From: Streptomyces sp. WAC 04229
GTDB lineage: Bacteria > Actinomycetota > Actinomycetes > Streptomycetales > Streptomycetaceae
Direction: 5' to 3'
DNA length: 64,000 nt
Assembly: GCF_003947455.1 (NCBI RefSeq)
Contig: NZ_QHJH01000007.1
Coordinates: 1-64,000, forward strand
The notes under the pieces are model-generated. The model searched no databases. It was not told where the DNA came from and saw only the letters and a program-made list of their open reading frames with translations. Position numbers and translations under genes: made by a program. This document shows positions 8,379 through 15,976 of the stretch, in pieces (positions within the stretch are counted from its first letter, which is position 1; each line of letters starts with the position of its first letter).

Positions 8379-8749
8379 GCGGCAGCCCGGGTGCGGGAGG
8401 CGAGTTGGGGGAAGGCGTCTTCCCATACGGTGCGCACGGTGCGACCGACGAGGGTGCGCAAGACCGGCCACAGCTGAAGGAGCAGGTCCCGGTCGAGATA
8501 CCGGGGCAGGTCATCACGCAGGCCCTCGTGCAGGACGGTGCGGTACAGGCCCATGCGCTGACGAGGCTTGTTCATGTCGTACGACGTCATCCCCGACCAA
8601 GCCACGTGCAGCGGCACGATCCCCTGGGTCGGACCGTGCAACTCGTCCAGCGACTCCGGCAGACGCCGCCGGAACTTCTCCCGGTACAGCGCGAGGTCCT
8701 CGGCGGCCGCGTCCGAGAGGCCGCTCGGTGGGGGTGCGGGGTGATGCAT
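8375..8749 (-). CDS. Small protein upstream of the AbiEii remnant, likely its former partner
   Basis: A 124-residue protein, mostly helical, with L-A-L-Y-R-E-K-F-R-R-R-L, L-R-D-D-L-P-R-Y-L-D-R-D-L-L and L-V-G-R-T-V-R-T-V-W-E-D segments. I do not recognise a catalytic motif. Proteins of this kind often sit directly in front of AbiEii-type nucleotidyltransferases in Streptomyces, so it may be the antitoxin-side partner; this is from memory and context. It is intact although its downstream partner is destroyed, as expected if only the toxin is selected against. Confidence 0.6.
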   Translation of the reverse strand: MHHPAPPPSGLSDAAAEDLALYREKFRRRLPESLDELHGPTQGIVPLHVAWSGMTSYDMNKPRQRMGLYRTVLHEGLRDDLPRYLDRDLLLQLWPVLRTLVGRTVRTVWEDAFPQLASRTRAAA

Positions 8750-8936
8750 GACTCCATTATGGCGGCTGGACAGGGGCTAAGGGCCAGGTGCAAGCAGTGG
8801 GAGCGGGGAGCCGGCCGCGGCAGTCCGTTCCGTCCGACGAGGGGACTGTTGCTTGTGACGCCCTTTGGTGCTCTGAGCACCCAGTGACGCGTCAGTTCAA
8901 GAGCGTGGCGACCGGAACCCTCGATACCGGTCGAAT

Positions 8937-9046
8937 GTCCCAGAGAAGTCCCAGAGGCGCCGCCACCTCCTCTCCCGCTTCACCTTTACGCAGGTCAGCA
9001 GGGGTGTGGCGGCGCTTTTTCTGAAGCCGTTCAGATGTCCCGGAAG
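8937..9046. repeat. 110-bp block repeated at the murA-like gene (copy 1)
   Basis: Three sub-blocks with fixed spacing: GTCCCAGAGAAGTCCCAG (8937-8954), then 30 bp, TTTACGCAGGTCAG (8985-8998), then 36 bp, ATGTCCCGGAAG (9035-9046). The same order and the same 30- and 36-bp spacings recur at 58887-58974 plus 60394-60415 once the IS is removed. By my hand count 75 of 110 positions agree, with the sub-blocks almost fully conserved. It may be an attachment site or a conserved transcription-termination element. Confidence 0.65.
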
Positions 9047-9152
9047 AGACCAGGCAACCCTGTGACCTGCTGCGTTAGTGGGCTGCGCCCCGCTGACCTG
9101 CGCGAATGACCTTTCGACTGTTGCACGCTCGTGCCGGTTGACGGAGCCGGAA

Positions 9153-9170
9153 GTCCCAGAGAAGTCCCAG
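9153..9170. repeat. Exact copy of the 18-bp repeat sub-block
   Basis: GTCCCAGAGAAGTCCCAG, identical to 8937-8954 and 216 bp away from it. It is itself a pair of GTCCCAG units separated by 4 bp. The CGCAGGTCAG sub-block appears nearby in inverted orientation at 9093-9102. Confidence 0.8.
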
Positions 9171-9394
9171 AGGGCTCCCACCGCTCGTGGACGATCTTTC
9201 GGCTCTGTACGGCGGCATCGAGTCTTCGAAGCACCGGTCATCGATGAGGAGGCCGACACCTGGATGGTGAACGGTCGGCGCTCGGCCGGTGCCGAGCGGG
9301 ACCGGGACGTCCACGATTCCGCGACGTCCGAGCCGGCTAGGGCTCCGTCCGAGTCGGCAGAAGCGTCCGGCATAATGCGGGCCGTACACATGAG

Positions 9395-9540
9395 CGACGG
9401 GAACCAGGAAGCCGGTGCGAATCCGGCGCGGTCCCGCCACTGTGACCGGGGAGCGAACCCCATGCGCCACGGCCGTATGGCCGGAAGGCGGGGAGAGCGG
9501 TGATCCGGCAGCCAGGAGACTGGCCCGTCGCTCCACCGAC
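9395..9540 (+). promoter_or_regulatory. Cobalamin riboswitch ahead of the ABC importer operon
   Basis: Hallmarks of the B12 aptamer in order: GGAAGCCGGTGCGAATCCGG near 9407-9426, the core GCGGTCCCGCCACTGTGACC near 9427-9446 (B12-box equivalent), a GC-rich variable stem, and GCCAGGAGACTGGCCC near 9510-9525. It sits directly ahead of the substrate-binding lipoprotein gene at 9660. By the known behaviour of the class, adenosylcobalamin binding would switch the operon off. Confidence 0.9.
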
Positions 9541-9576
9541 CGTCCGGGGCGTGGACTCCCCAGGAAGAGGTTCACG

Positions 9577-9663
9577 ATGCGTGTCAGGGCCCGCCGCGCG
9601 GCCTGCGCAGTGCCTCCCTCCGGGACCCGTCCGGCGACCAGGGGAAGGCCCCGCACACCATGA
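9577..9663 (+). CDS. Possible 28-residue leader ORF
   Basis: A short frame between riboswitch and importer gene. It begins with ATG after GGAAGAGG at good spacing and ends with TGA overlapping the ATG of the lipoprotein gene (ATGA). The peptide is Arg/Pro/Ala-rich with no recognisable family. Its overlap with the next start suggests translational coupling, but chance is possible in such GC-rich DNA. Confidence 0.3.
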   Translation: MRVRARRAACAVPPSGTRPATRGRPRTP

Positions 9664-11189
9664 CACCCTCCTTCGCGCGCCGTCGCCTGCTCACCGGGGC
9701 GGGAGCCCTCGCCGCCGGAACCCTCCTGGCGGGGTGTTCCTCCGGTGGTGACGGCGGCTCGTCGGGCAGCCGCCGGCTGCGTGCCGCCTTCAGCGCGGGC
9801 GGCTCGCAGGAGACCCTCGACCCGCACATCGCGCCGCTCTTCGTCGACCAGGCCCGTTCCAAGGCGCTGTACGACAGCGTGCTGACGTACAAGGACGACA
9901 TGTCCGTGCAGGCCCGGCTCGCCGAACGCTGGGAGAGCGACCGGTCCGGCAGCCGCTGGACGATACGGCTGCGCTCCGACGCCCGCTTCCACGATGGCAG
10001 CCCCGTCACCGCCGCCGACGTCCTGTGGAACTACCGGCGCATAGCCGACCCGGCCACCGGAGCCGCCGCCCAGCAGCTCTTCTCCGGCGTCGACTTCGAG
10101 GCGAGCACCGCCAAGGGCAGGGATCTCACTCTCGTTCTGGAGCGGCCGGACTTCGAGTTCCCGGCGGCCCTCGGCGCCCCCGGCACCGAGATCGTCCCGA
10201 AGGACACCAAGGACTTCGCGGAGCCCGTCGGCTCCGGTCCCTTCCGGTACGGCTCCTTCACACCCGGCGGCAAGGCCCTGTTCACCGCCTGGGCCGACCA
10301 CTGGGACGGCGGACCGAGCATCGAGGAACTGGAGTTCGTGCCCGTCAACGACGAGCGGGCCCGCCTCAACGCCCTGCTGTCCGGCCAGGTCGACTACGCC
10401 CACGACCTGACGGCGGCCTCCGCGAGCCGCGTCGGCGACCGCGACGGGCTCGCGGTCCTGCGCAGCAGGCTCAGCACCATGCAGGCCGTCCTGCTGCGCC
10501 TGTCCCGCGCCCCCTTCGACGACGCCCGTCTCGTCCAGGCGTTCACCCTCGGACTCGACCGGGACCGGCTGGTCGAGGTCGCCCTGTCCGGCCACGGCAC
10601 CGTGGGCAACGACCTCTTCGGTATGGGGCTGCGCGCCTACCCCGACGACCTGCCCCCGCGCGAACGCGACGTCGACCGCGCCCGTGCCCTCGTCAAGGCG
10701 GCCGGCGCCGAGGGCCTGACGGTCGCGCTGGAGACGAGCGACGCCGACCCCACCTGGCGCAACGCCTCCACCCTCATCGCCGACCAGCTCAAGGACATCG
10801 GCCTGAAGGTCACCCCGCACGTCCGTTCCGCCGCCACCTACTTCGGCGAGGTCAAGGACAAGGGCGTCGCCTTCCACAGCCGCACGGCCACCCTCCCCGT
10901 CGTCACCCACCTGCGGTCCCGGCTGCGCAGCGACGCCGCGAACAACCTCATGGGCTATGAGGACACCACCTTCGACCGTCTGCTCGCCCAGGCCACCGCC
11001 ACCCGCGACGAGAAGACCCGCCTGGAACTCCTCGACCGCGCCCAGCGCCGTGCCCGGGACCGCGACGGCCAACTGGTGTGGGCCTTCAGCGACTGGAACA
11101 TCGGCCACAGCGACGCCGTCACCGGACTGCGGGCCGCGCCGCCCAACTCCTGCGACTGGGCCCGGTTCGACCGCGTGAAGCTCGGCTGA
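9660..11189 (+). CDS. ABC importer substrate-binding lipoprotein, family 5 (peptide/nickel class)
   Basis: A 509-residue lipoprotein. The N-terminus has a twin-Arg motif (R-R-R-L-L) and a lipobox, L-A-G-C, with Cys at about residue 25, so it is anchored outside the membrane, probably after Tat export. The body matches SBP family 5 (oligopeptide, dipeptide and nickel binders): L-D-P-H-I-A-P-L, L-A-E-R-W-E, the W-T-I-R-L-R-x-D-A-R-F-H-D-G-S-P-V-T-A-A-D-V signature, and V-G-S-G-P-F-R-Y. Because the operon follows a cobalamin riboswitch, the cargo is more likely cobalt, a cobalt chelate or a corrinoid than peptide; that is inference. The fused permease-ATPase follows. Confidence 0.9.
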   Translation: MTPSFARRRLLTGAGALAAGTLLAGCSSGGDGGSSGSRRLRAAFSAGGSQETLDPHIAPLFVDQARSKALYDSVLTYKDDMSVQARLAERWESDRSGSRWTIRLRSDARFHDGSPVTAADVLWNYRRIADPATGAAAQQLFSGVDFEASTAKGRDLTLVLERPDFEFPAALGAPGTEIVPKDTKDFAEPVGSGPFRYGSFTPGGKALFTAWADHWDGGPSIEELEFVPVNDERARLNALLSGQVDYAHDLTAASASRVGDRDGLAVLRSRLSTMQAVLLRLSRAPFDDARLVQAFTLGLDRDRLVEVALSGHGTVGNDLFGMGLRAYPDDLPPRERDVDRARALVKAAGAEGLTVALETSDADPTWRNASTLIADQLKDIGLKVTPHVRSAATYFGEVKDKGVAFHSRTATLPVVTHLRSRLRSDAANNLMGYEDTTFDRLLAQATATRDEKTRLELLDRAQRRARDRDGQLVWAFSDWNIGHSDAVTGLRAAPPNSCDWARFDRVKLG

Positions 11190-11202
11190 GGGCGCGTCGT
11201 AC

Positions 11203-12240
11203 GTGACGCGGTACCCGCCGCAGAAGTCGCCCGGAACTCCACCCGACGCCGGCCTGCGGTCCCCACGCGGACACCGCCGCCGGCTCTCGGGCACCGCCCG
11301 CTACACGCTGATCCGGACGGCGACGGCAATGCTCCAGGCAGCCTTCGTGCTGGTCGCCGTGTTCGTCCTCACCTCGCTGCTGCCGGGTGACAGCGTGGAT
11401 GCCGTCCTGGGCGAACAGGGCACCCCCGAACAGCAGCGCCTGGCCCGCGCCGACCTCGGGCTGGACGAGCCCGCCTGGACCAGGTTCGTCCACTGGGTGT
11501 CCGACCTGGGTCACGCCGACCTGGGTCACTCCCTGGTCACCGGCCTGCCCGTCACGGACGAGATCGGCAGCAGGTTCGCGGCGACGGCGGTCCTCGCCGG
11601 CGCGGCGCTGGCGGTCCTCGTCCCGCTCGCCCTCGCGCTGGGCCTGCTGACCGGACTGCGCGAGGGCTCCCTGGCGGACCGGGCACTCAACGCCTCGACC
11701 CTCGCCCTGCACGCCGTACCTGAGTTCGTCCTCGGCCTGCTGCTGACCGCCTGGCTCAGCGTCGGCCTCGGGCTGCTGCCCGCCACCGCCGCCGGACTGC
11801 GCGGCACTGAGATCCTCACCGAACCGGCCGTCCTGATCCTGCCGGTCGGCGTCCTCGTCGCCCGGCAGCTGTGCGACCTCGCCCGGCAGATCCGCATCGG
11901 CGTGGCGGCGCAGACGGGCGGTCCCGTCGTCCGCCACCTGCGCCTGCTCGGCCTGCCCGAGCGCACGATCGTGCTCCGGCACGTCCTGCCCGGCTGCCTC
12001 GCCCCGTCCGTGCAGCAACTGGCACGCTGCGTCGACGGACTGCTCGGCGGCACCGTCGTCATCGAGTCGCTGTTTGCCGTCGGCGGCCTCGGCACCGGGT
12101 TCGTCGAGTCCGTGCAGGACCGCGACATCCCGGCCGTCCAGGGCTACGCCCTGCTGTTCGCGGCGACCGCGCTGACCGTCAACCTCCTCGCCGACCTGAC
12201 CGTGGCCCGCCTGACCCCCCAACGGGAGGAACGCGCGTGA
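11203..12240 (+). CDS. ABC importer permease (DppB/NikB type)
   Basis: A 345-residue membrane protein starting with GTG 13 bp after the lipoprotein gene. About six membrane segments are visible, beginning with a helix near residues 38-60. The cytoplasmic EAA-type loop is present as H-L-R-L-L-G-L-P-E-R-T-I-V-L-R-H-V-L-P, and I-E-S-L-F-A-V-G-G-L-G is typical of DppB/NikB permeases. It would form the transmembrane pore with the fused protein encoded next, overlapping it by 4 bp (GTGA). Confidence 0.9.
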   Translation: MTRYPPQKSPGTPPDAGLRSPRGHRRRLSGTARYTLIRTATAMLQAAFVLVAVFVLTSLLPGDSVDAVLGEQGTPEQQRLARADLGLDEPAWTRFVHWVSDLGHADLGHSLVTGLPVTDEIGSRFAATAVLAGAALAVLVPLALALGLLTGLREGSLADRALNASTLALHAVPEFVLGLLLTAWLSVGLGLLPATAAGLRGTEILTEPAVLILPVGVLVARQLCDLARQIRIGVAAQTGGPVVRHLRLLGLPERTIVLRHVLPGCLAPSVQQLARCVDGLLGGTVVIESLFAVGGLGTGFVESVQDRDIPAVQGYALLFAATALTVNLLADLTVARLTPQREERA

Positions 12241-14747
12241 CCGTCTCCCCGCCCGGCCCCCGTCCGCGCCGCCTCGGCGCCGCGTGCCTGGACGGACTCG
12301 CCCTCGTACTGCTGGGCGTACCGGTGCTGCTCGCCATCCTGGGACCCGGCCTCGCCGGTTCCACCGCACCCGACGCCGCACCGCTCCTGCCGCCCGGCGC
12401 GGGCCACGTCCTGGGCACGGACGTTCTCGGCCGGGACGTTCTCGCGCTCGTCCTCAGCGGCGGACGCTCCGTGCTGGCCATGACGCTGGCCGCGCTCCTG
12501 ACCGCCGGCGCGGTGGGCCTGCCGCTCGGGCTCTTCGCGGCCGGGACCCGCCGCCGCTGGGCCGACGAGGCGGTCATGCGGGGCCTGGACGTGCTGCTGG
12601 CCTTCCCCGCCCTCCTGCTGGTGATGACGCTGGCGGCCTCGGGCCACCAGGACGCCATGACGCTGGTCGTCACCGCCGCGGCGGTACAGGTACCGGCCGT
12701 CACCCGCCTGGTGCGCGCCGCGGCCCTCGCCCCCGGGTGCCGTACGGCGGTGGAGGCGATGCGGATGCAGGGCGCGCCGTGGCACCACATCCAGGGGCGC
12801 TACGTCCTGCGGAGGGTGAGCGCACCGCTGATCACGGACGCGGGCAACCGCGGCACGATGATCCTCGCGCTGCTGGCCTCCGCCAACTTCCTCGGCCTCG
12901 GCCTGCCCACCGAAGCACCCGACTGGGCCGTCCTGGTCGAGCGCAACGCCGAGGCCCTGTTCCTCCAGCCGTACGCCGTCCTCGTCCCGGCCGTGCTGCT
13001 CACCGCCCTCGCCGTCGGCGGCAACCTCACCGCGGACCGTCTCCTGGGCCGGACCCGACGCGCCCAGATCCTCACCGGCACAGTTCCGAAGGCCGGCGGT
13101 GCCGACCCGGCCGCCACGGATCCCGCCTCGGCGACCACCCGTTCACAGACGGCCCGTGCGCTCCACCCCGGGGCCGCCCTCGGCAGCGGGTTCGCCCCCG
13201 GCGCCGTCCGTCCTGACCACGAGCTCGCGCAGGGGCCCGCAGCGGAGCCCCTGTTGGTCTGCCGAGGACTCACGGCCCGCACATCCGCCGGCGCCACGCT
13301 TCTCCATGACGTTTCTCTGGAACTGGGCCAAGGCCGCTGCCTCGCCCTCGTCGGCCCCTCGGGCAGTGGCAAGACCACCCTCGGCCTGGCTGTCCTCGCC
13401 CTCACCCACCCCGGCCTCGGCCTCACCGGCAGCGTCCGCCTGAACGGCACCGACCTCCTGGCCCTGTCACCGCGCGAGCTGCGAGCCGCCCGCGCCGGAA
13501 CCGTCGCCCACCTGCCCCAGGACCCCGCCTCCGTCCTGGACCCGGCCCGACGCGTCGGAGCGGTCCTGCGGGAGCTCGCCGCGCTCCACCACAGCCGGGA
13601 TGCGTCCCCCGCCGGTCCGGTGCGGCGCCGCCGCCGAGTTGCTGCCGCCGAAGACGTTCGGCGGGCCCTGCGCTCCGCCGGGCTCCCCGAGGACGGACCG
13701 CTCACCCGACGGCACCCGCACCGCCTCTCCGGTGGACAGCAGCAGCGCATGGCCCTGGCCACCGCCCTGGTCACGCGCCCCCGTCTGCTCGTCCTCGACG
13801 AACCCACCAGCGGCCTCGACGAGCACACGACCGCGCTCCTCACCCGTAGCCTGCGGGACCTCATGAGCGACGGCACGGCGCTGCTGCTCATCACCCACGA
13901 CGCGCGCCTGGCCGGCGAACTGGCCGACGAGACGGTGGCGCTGCAAGACGGTCGAGTCTTCCGCCGCGAGACAACCGGACGGCCCCCGGTGCCGGCCGAG
14001 GGGGAGCGGGAACACTCCGGCCCCTGCGTTCCGCCACCGGCACCCGAACGGGCTTCGGACGGGGTACGCGCGCACCGGCTCACCGTCATCGGGGACGACC
14101 CGTCCCGCCCCCGACTCTCCCCGGTCGATCTGGTCTTTCCGCCCGGCAGTCACACCGTGGTCACCGGACTCTCCGGTGCGGGCAAGACCACCCTGGCCCG
14201 CGCCCTCGCAGGACTGACCCCGGCCACCGCGGGCCGAGTCGAGCACCGGGGGACGGTGCTTGCCGCCGTCGCGGAGCGCCGGGACCGCGCGGCGCTACGT
14301 GCGGTCCAGTACGTGCACCAGGACACGCGGGCCTCCTTCGACGAGTACCGCTCGGTCATCGACCAGCTCACCTGGACCGCACGGCTGCTGCGCGGCCTCA
14401 CCTCCGCCGAGGCGCGCCAGGAGGCGGAATCACTCGCCCGACGGCTGGGCCTGGCCCCGGACAGCCTGGGCCGCCGCCCGACGGCTCTGTCCGGCGGTCA
14501 GCTCCAGCGCGCCGCCCTGATCCGCGCGCTGACGGCCCACCCCGCACTGCTGATCTGTGACGAGGTGACCTCCGCCCTCGATCCGCCCGTCGCCCGGGCA
14601 ACGGTCGACCTCCTGGCCGCGGAGAGCGAACGGACCGGTGTCGCCGTCCTCTTCGTCACCCATGATCGTCCGCTCTTCGACTCCGTCGCCCACGCGTGGT
14701 TGCAGGTGACCGACGGACGGGTCGAGGTCCGCGGCGCGCGCCGCTGA
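12237..14747 (+). CDS. Fused ABC permease (DppC type) with two ATPase domains
   Basis: An 836-residue single chain holding three subunits that are usually separate. Residues 1-275 are a DppC/NikC-type permease (G-T-D-V-L-G-R-D-V-L start motif, EAA loop M-Q-G-A-P-W-H-H-I). Residues about 340-575 are the first nucleotide-binding domain: Walker A G-P-S-G-S-G-K-T-T, signature L-S-G-G-Q-Q-Q-R, Walker B L-L-V-L-D-E-P-T-S. Residues about 610-836 are the second: Walker A G-L-S-G-A-G-K-T-T, signature L-S-G-G-Q-L-Q-R, Walker B L-L-I-C-D-E-V-T-S. The GTG start has GGAGG in front. Family members normally encode these as three genes, so this is a natural fusion that fixes stoichiometry. The operon ends here. 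Confidence 0.92.
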   Translation: MTVSPPGPRPRRLGAACLDGLALVLLGVPVLLAILGPGLAGSTAPDAAPLLPPGAGHVLGTDVLGRDVLALVLSGGRSVLAMTLAALLTAGAVGLPLGLFAAGTRRRWADEAVMRGLDVLLAFPALLLVMTLAASGHQDAMTLVVTAAAVQVPAVTRLVRAAALAPGCRTAVEAMRMQGAPWHHIQGRYVLRRVSAPLITDAGNRGTMILALLASANFLGLGLPTEAPDWAVLVERNAEALFLQPYAVLVPAVLLTALAVGGNLTADRLLGRTRRAQILTGTVPKAGGADPAATDPASATTRSQTARALHPGAALGSGFAPGAVRPDHELAQGPAAEPLLVCRGLTARTSAGATLLHDVSLELGQGRCLALVGPSGSGKTTLGLAVLALTHPGLGLTGSVRLNGTDLLALSPRELRAARAGTVAHLPQDPASVLDPARRVGAVLRELAALHHSRDASPAGPVRRRRRVAAAEDVRRALRSAGLPEDGPLTRRHPHRLSGGQQQRMALATALVTRPRLLVLDEPTSGLDEHTTALLTRSLRDLMSDGTALLLITHDARLAGELADETVALQDGRVFRRETTGRPPVPAEGEREHSGPCVPPPAPERASDGVRAHRLTVIGDDPSRPRLSPVDLVFPPGSHTVVTGLSGAGKTTLARALAGLTPATAGRVEHRGTVLAAVAERRDRAALRAVQYVHQDTRASFDEYRSVIDQLTWTARLLRGLTSAEARQEAESLARRLGLAPDSLGRRPTALSGGQLQRAALIRALTAHPALLICDEVTSALDPPVARATVDLLAAESERTGVAVLFVTHDRPLFDSVAHAWLQVTDGRVEVRGARR

Positions 14748-14830
14748 GCCACCGGTGACGGGATGTCCCGTTCGTGCCGTGACTCCGGCCCACTCCTCAA
14801 CGGGCTCGCCGTCGTCTTCGTTCCGGCCGA

Positions 14831-15619
14831 TCATGCGGCGTCGGAGCTGCGCGCGGTGAGGGTGCGGACGGTGCGCTCGCCGGTGTGTCGGTCGCGGCCG
14901 TGCCAGCAGCGGTAGTTGTCGAGGACCAGGATGTCGCCCGCGTCGAGTCGGAAGCGGGGGAGGGATGGTTCGACTTCGTGCACCGCTTCGGTCAGGCGGG
15001 CGAGCTGCGTGCGGATGTGATCACTGTCGGGGTCGCGGTGGAGGGGCACGGCTCCGTCGGTGCGGCGTACGATCCGGCGTCCGGTACGGGTGAACTCGAC
15101 ATGGCGTCCGATCCCCTGGGTGGCCGGCAGCCCGCGCAGGTCTGCCCAGGCGCCGTACAGGTCGACGTCGGTGCTGGTGAGGAAGGTGTGCAGCACGGGG
15201 TCGCTGGTGGAGAGTTCGTCGACGAACGCGTACGCGTCCAGCGCGAAGGAGTCTCCTCCCTCGGGTGCAGGCCGAGCGCACTGGACGAGGACGTGGTCCT
15301 CGTCCGGGTGGCGCCTGCGGTGGGGGACTCCGCCGATGTCGACGAGGATGTCGAAGCTGTCGGCGTGCAGGTGGACGGGATCGCCCGGGTGCGAGGTGCG
15401 GACCCGCTGCGGGTACAGCTCGCGGAGTCGGTCGCCGACGATCTGGGCCGCGGCGACCACCAGGGCGTCGGGCGTGTTCTCGTGGCCGGTGAGGATCACG
15501 GCCCCGTCGCGGGCGAGCAGTTCCCGTGCCGTGCCGGGGTTCCCCTGCGCGACGCGGCCGGGGGCGATGCCCGGACCGGAGGTGGAGGGCGGGCGGTGGG
15601 TCTGTGCAGGTGTGTGCAT
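14831..15619 (-). CDS. TauD/TfdA-type Fe(II)/2-oxoglutarate dioxygenase
   Basis: A 262-residue jelly-roll dioxygenase. The iron-binding facial triad is visible: H-A-D in V-H-L-H-A-D-S-F-D (His and Asp), and the distal His in D-N-Y-R-C-W-H-G-R. The 2-oxoglutarate-binding Arg is expected in E-R-T-V-R-T-L, about 11 residues later. Close relatives include hydroxylases acting on free or carrier-bound amino acids and TauD-like oxygenases. It stands downstream of the alaS paralog but 357 bp away and separated by a remnant, so it need not share that promoter. The substrate is unknown. Confidence 0.85.
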   Translation of the reverse strand: MHTPAQTHRPPSTSGPGIAPGRVAQGNPGTARELLARDGAVILTGHENTPDALVVAAAQIVGDRLRELYPQRVRTSHPGDPVHLHADSFDILVDIGGVPHRRRHPDEDHVLVQCARPAPEGGDSFALDAYAFVDELSTSDPVLHTFLTSTDVDLYGAWADLRGLPATQGIGRHVEFTRTGRRIVRRTDGAVPLHRDPDSDHIRTQLARLTEAVHEVEPSLPRFRLDAGDILVLDNYRCWHGRDRHTGERTVRTLTARSSDAA

Positions 15620-15779
15620 GGCTCCAGGCTGCCCCGGCGGGGCGGTCCGTTGTGGACGTCAGAAGGTGTCGTCGCGCGTGCAACAGACAGCAACAACAGG
15701 ACTGCCACCGGAAGTGCAGCAGCCACAGCACGGTGCGCGGCCACCCCCGTACCAGACGTTGGTCCCCTGCAGCAGGGTG

Positions 15780-15905
15780 TGCCACACGCTCAGCACGTAC
15801 ACGACGATCACGAACCGCCCCGACCTCGCGTTCCGGCGCCGGAGTTGCTGCCTCTACCACCGTGCGCCGAACGGCTCGAAGTGCGGGGACTGCGCTCTGG
15901 CCTCA
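15780..15905 (+). pseudogene. Ferric-siderophore reductase (FhuF-type) C-terminal remnant
   Basis: In one plus-strand frame the sequence reads R-R-S-C-C-L-Y-H-R, then ten residues on, C-G-D-C-A-L. This is the C-C-x10-C-x2-C [2Fe-2S] signature at the C-terminus of FhuF-like ferric reductases, preceded by a plausible Y-T-T-I-T-N-R-P-D-L-A-F-R-R. No matching N-terminal domain lies upstream and no start codon with a ribosome-binding site is present. Only the last 40 or so codons survive. Confidence 0.6.
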
Positions 15906-15976
15906 GGTGTGCCCCCGCGAGGCCCCCGACGAGTCGCGTCAAGGGCCCGGAACGACCCCGCCGGGGTGCCCCGAGG

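Larger units (their letters stand above)
8750..9394. other. Non-coding stretch with repeat blocks
   Basis: No supportable gene. It contains the first copy of the 110-bp block (8937-9046), a perfect 10-bp inverted repeat (GCGCCGCCAC at 8957-8966 with GTGGCGGCGC at 9006-9015) followed by a T run, an exact second copy of an 18-bp sub-block at 9153-9170, and an inverted copy of the CGCAGGTCAG sub-block at 9093-9102. The right end leads into the first cobalamin riboswitch. Confidence 0.55.

Noticed and set aside
8955-9025. Possible small RNA gene or tRNA in the repeat block
   Set aside because: The 10-bp stem and T run look like a terminator, but there is no cloverleaf or recognisable RNA, and copy 2 does not keep the same stem.
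9180-9360. Fragment reading like a hydrolase or transposase piece on the minus strand
   Set aside because: No motif could be followed for more than a few residues in any one frame, so no pseudogene is called.
9075-11294. 739-codon open frame on the minus strand across the substrate-binding protein gene
   Set aside because: It mirrors the plus-strand lipoprotein codon pattern, is Gly/Val/Arg-rich with no domain, and arises from the high GC at third positions. Similar long antisense frames at 5149-6573, 5973-7910, 16352-18724, 24144-25493 and 62437-63819 were dropped for the same reason.
11871-12236. In-frame upstream extension of the fused permease-ATPase
   Set aside because: The extension is Arg/Pro-rich and overlaps the first permease gene; GTG at 12237 has GGAGG and a 4-bp overlap, as elsewhere in the operon.
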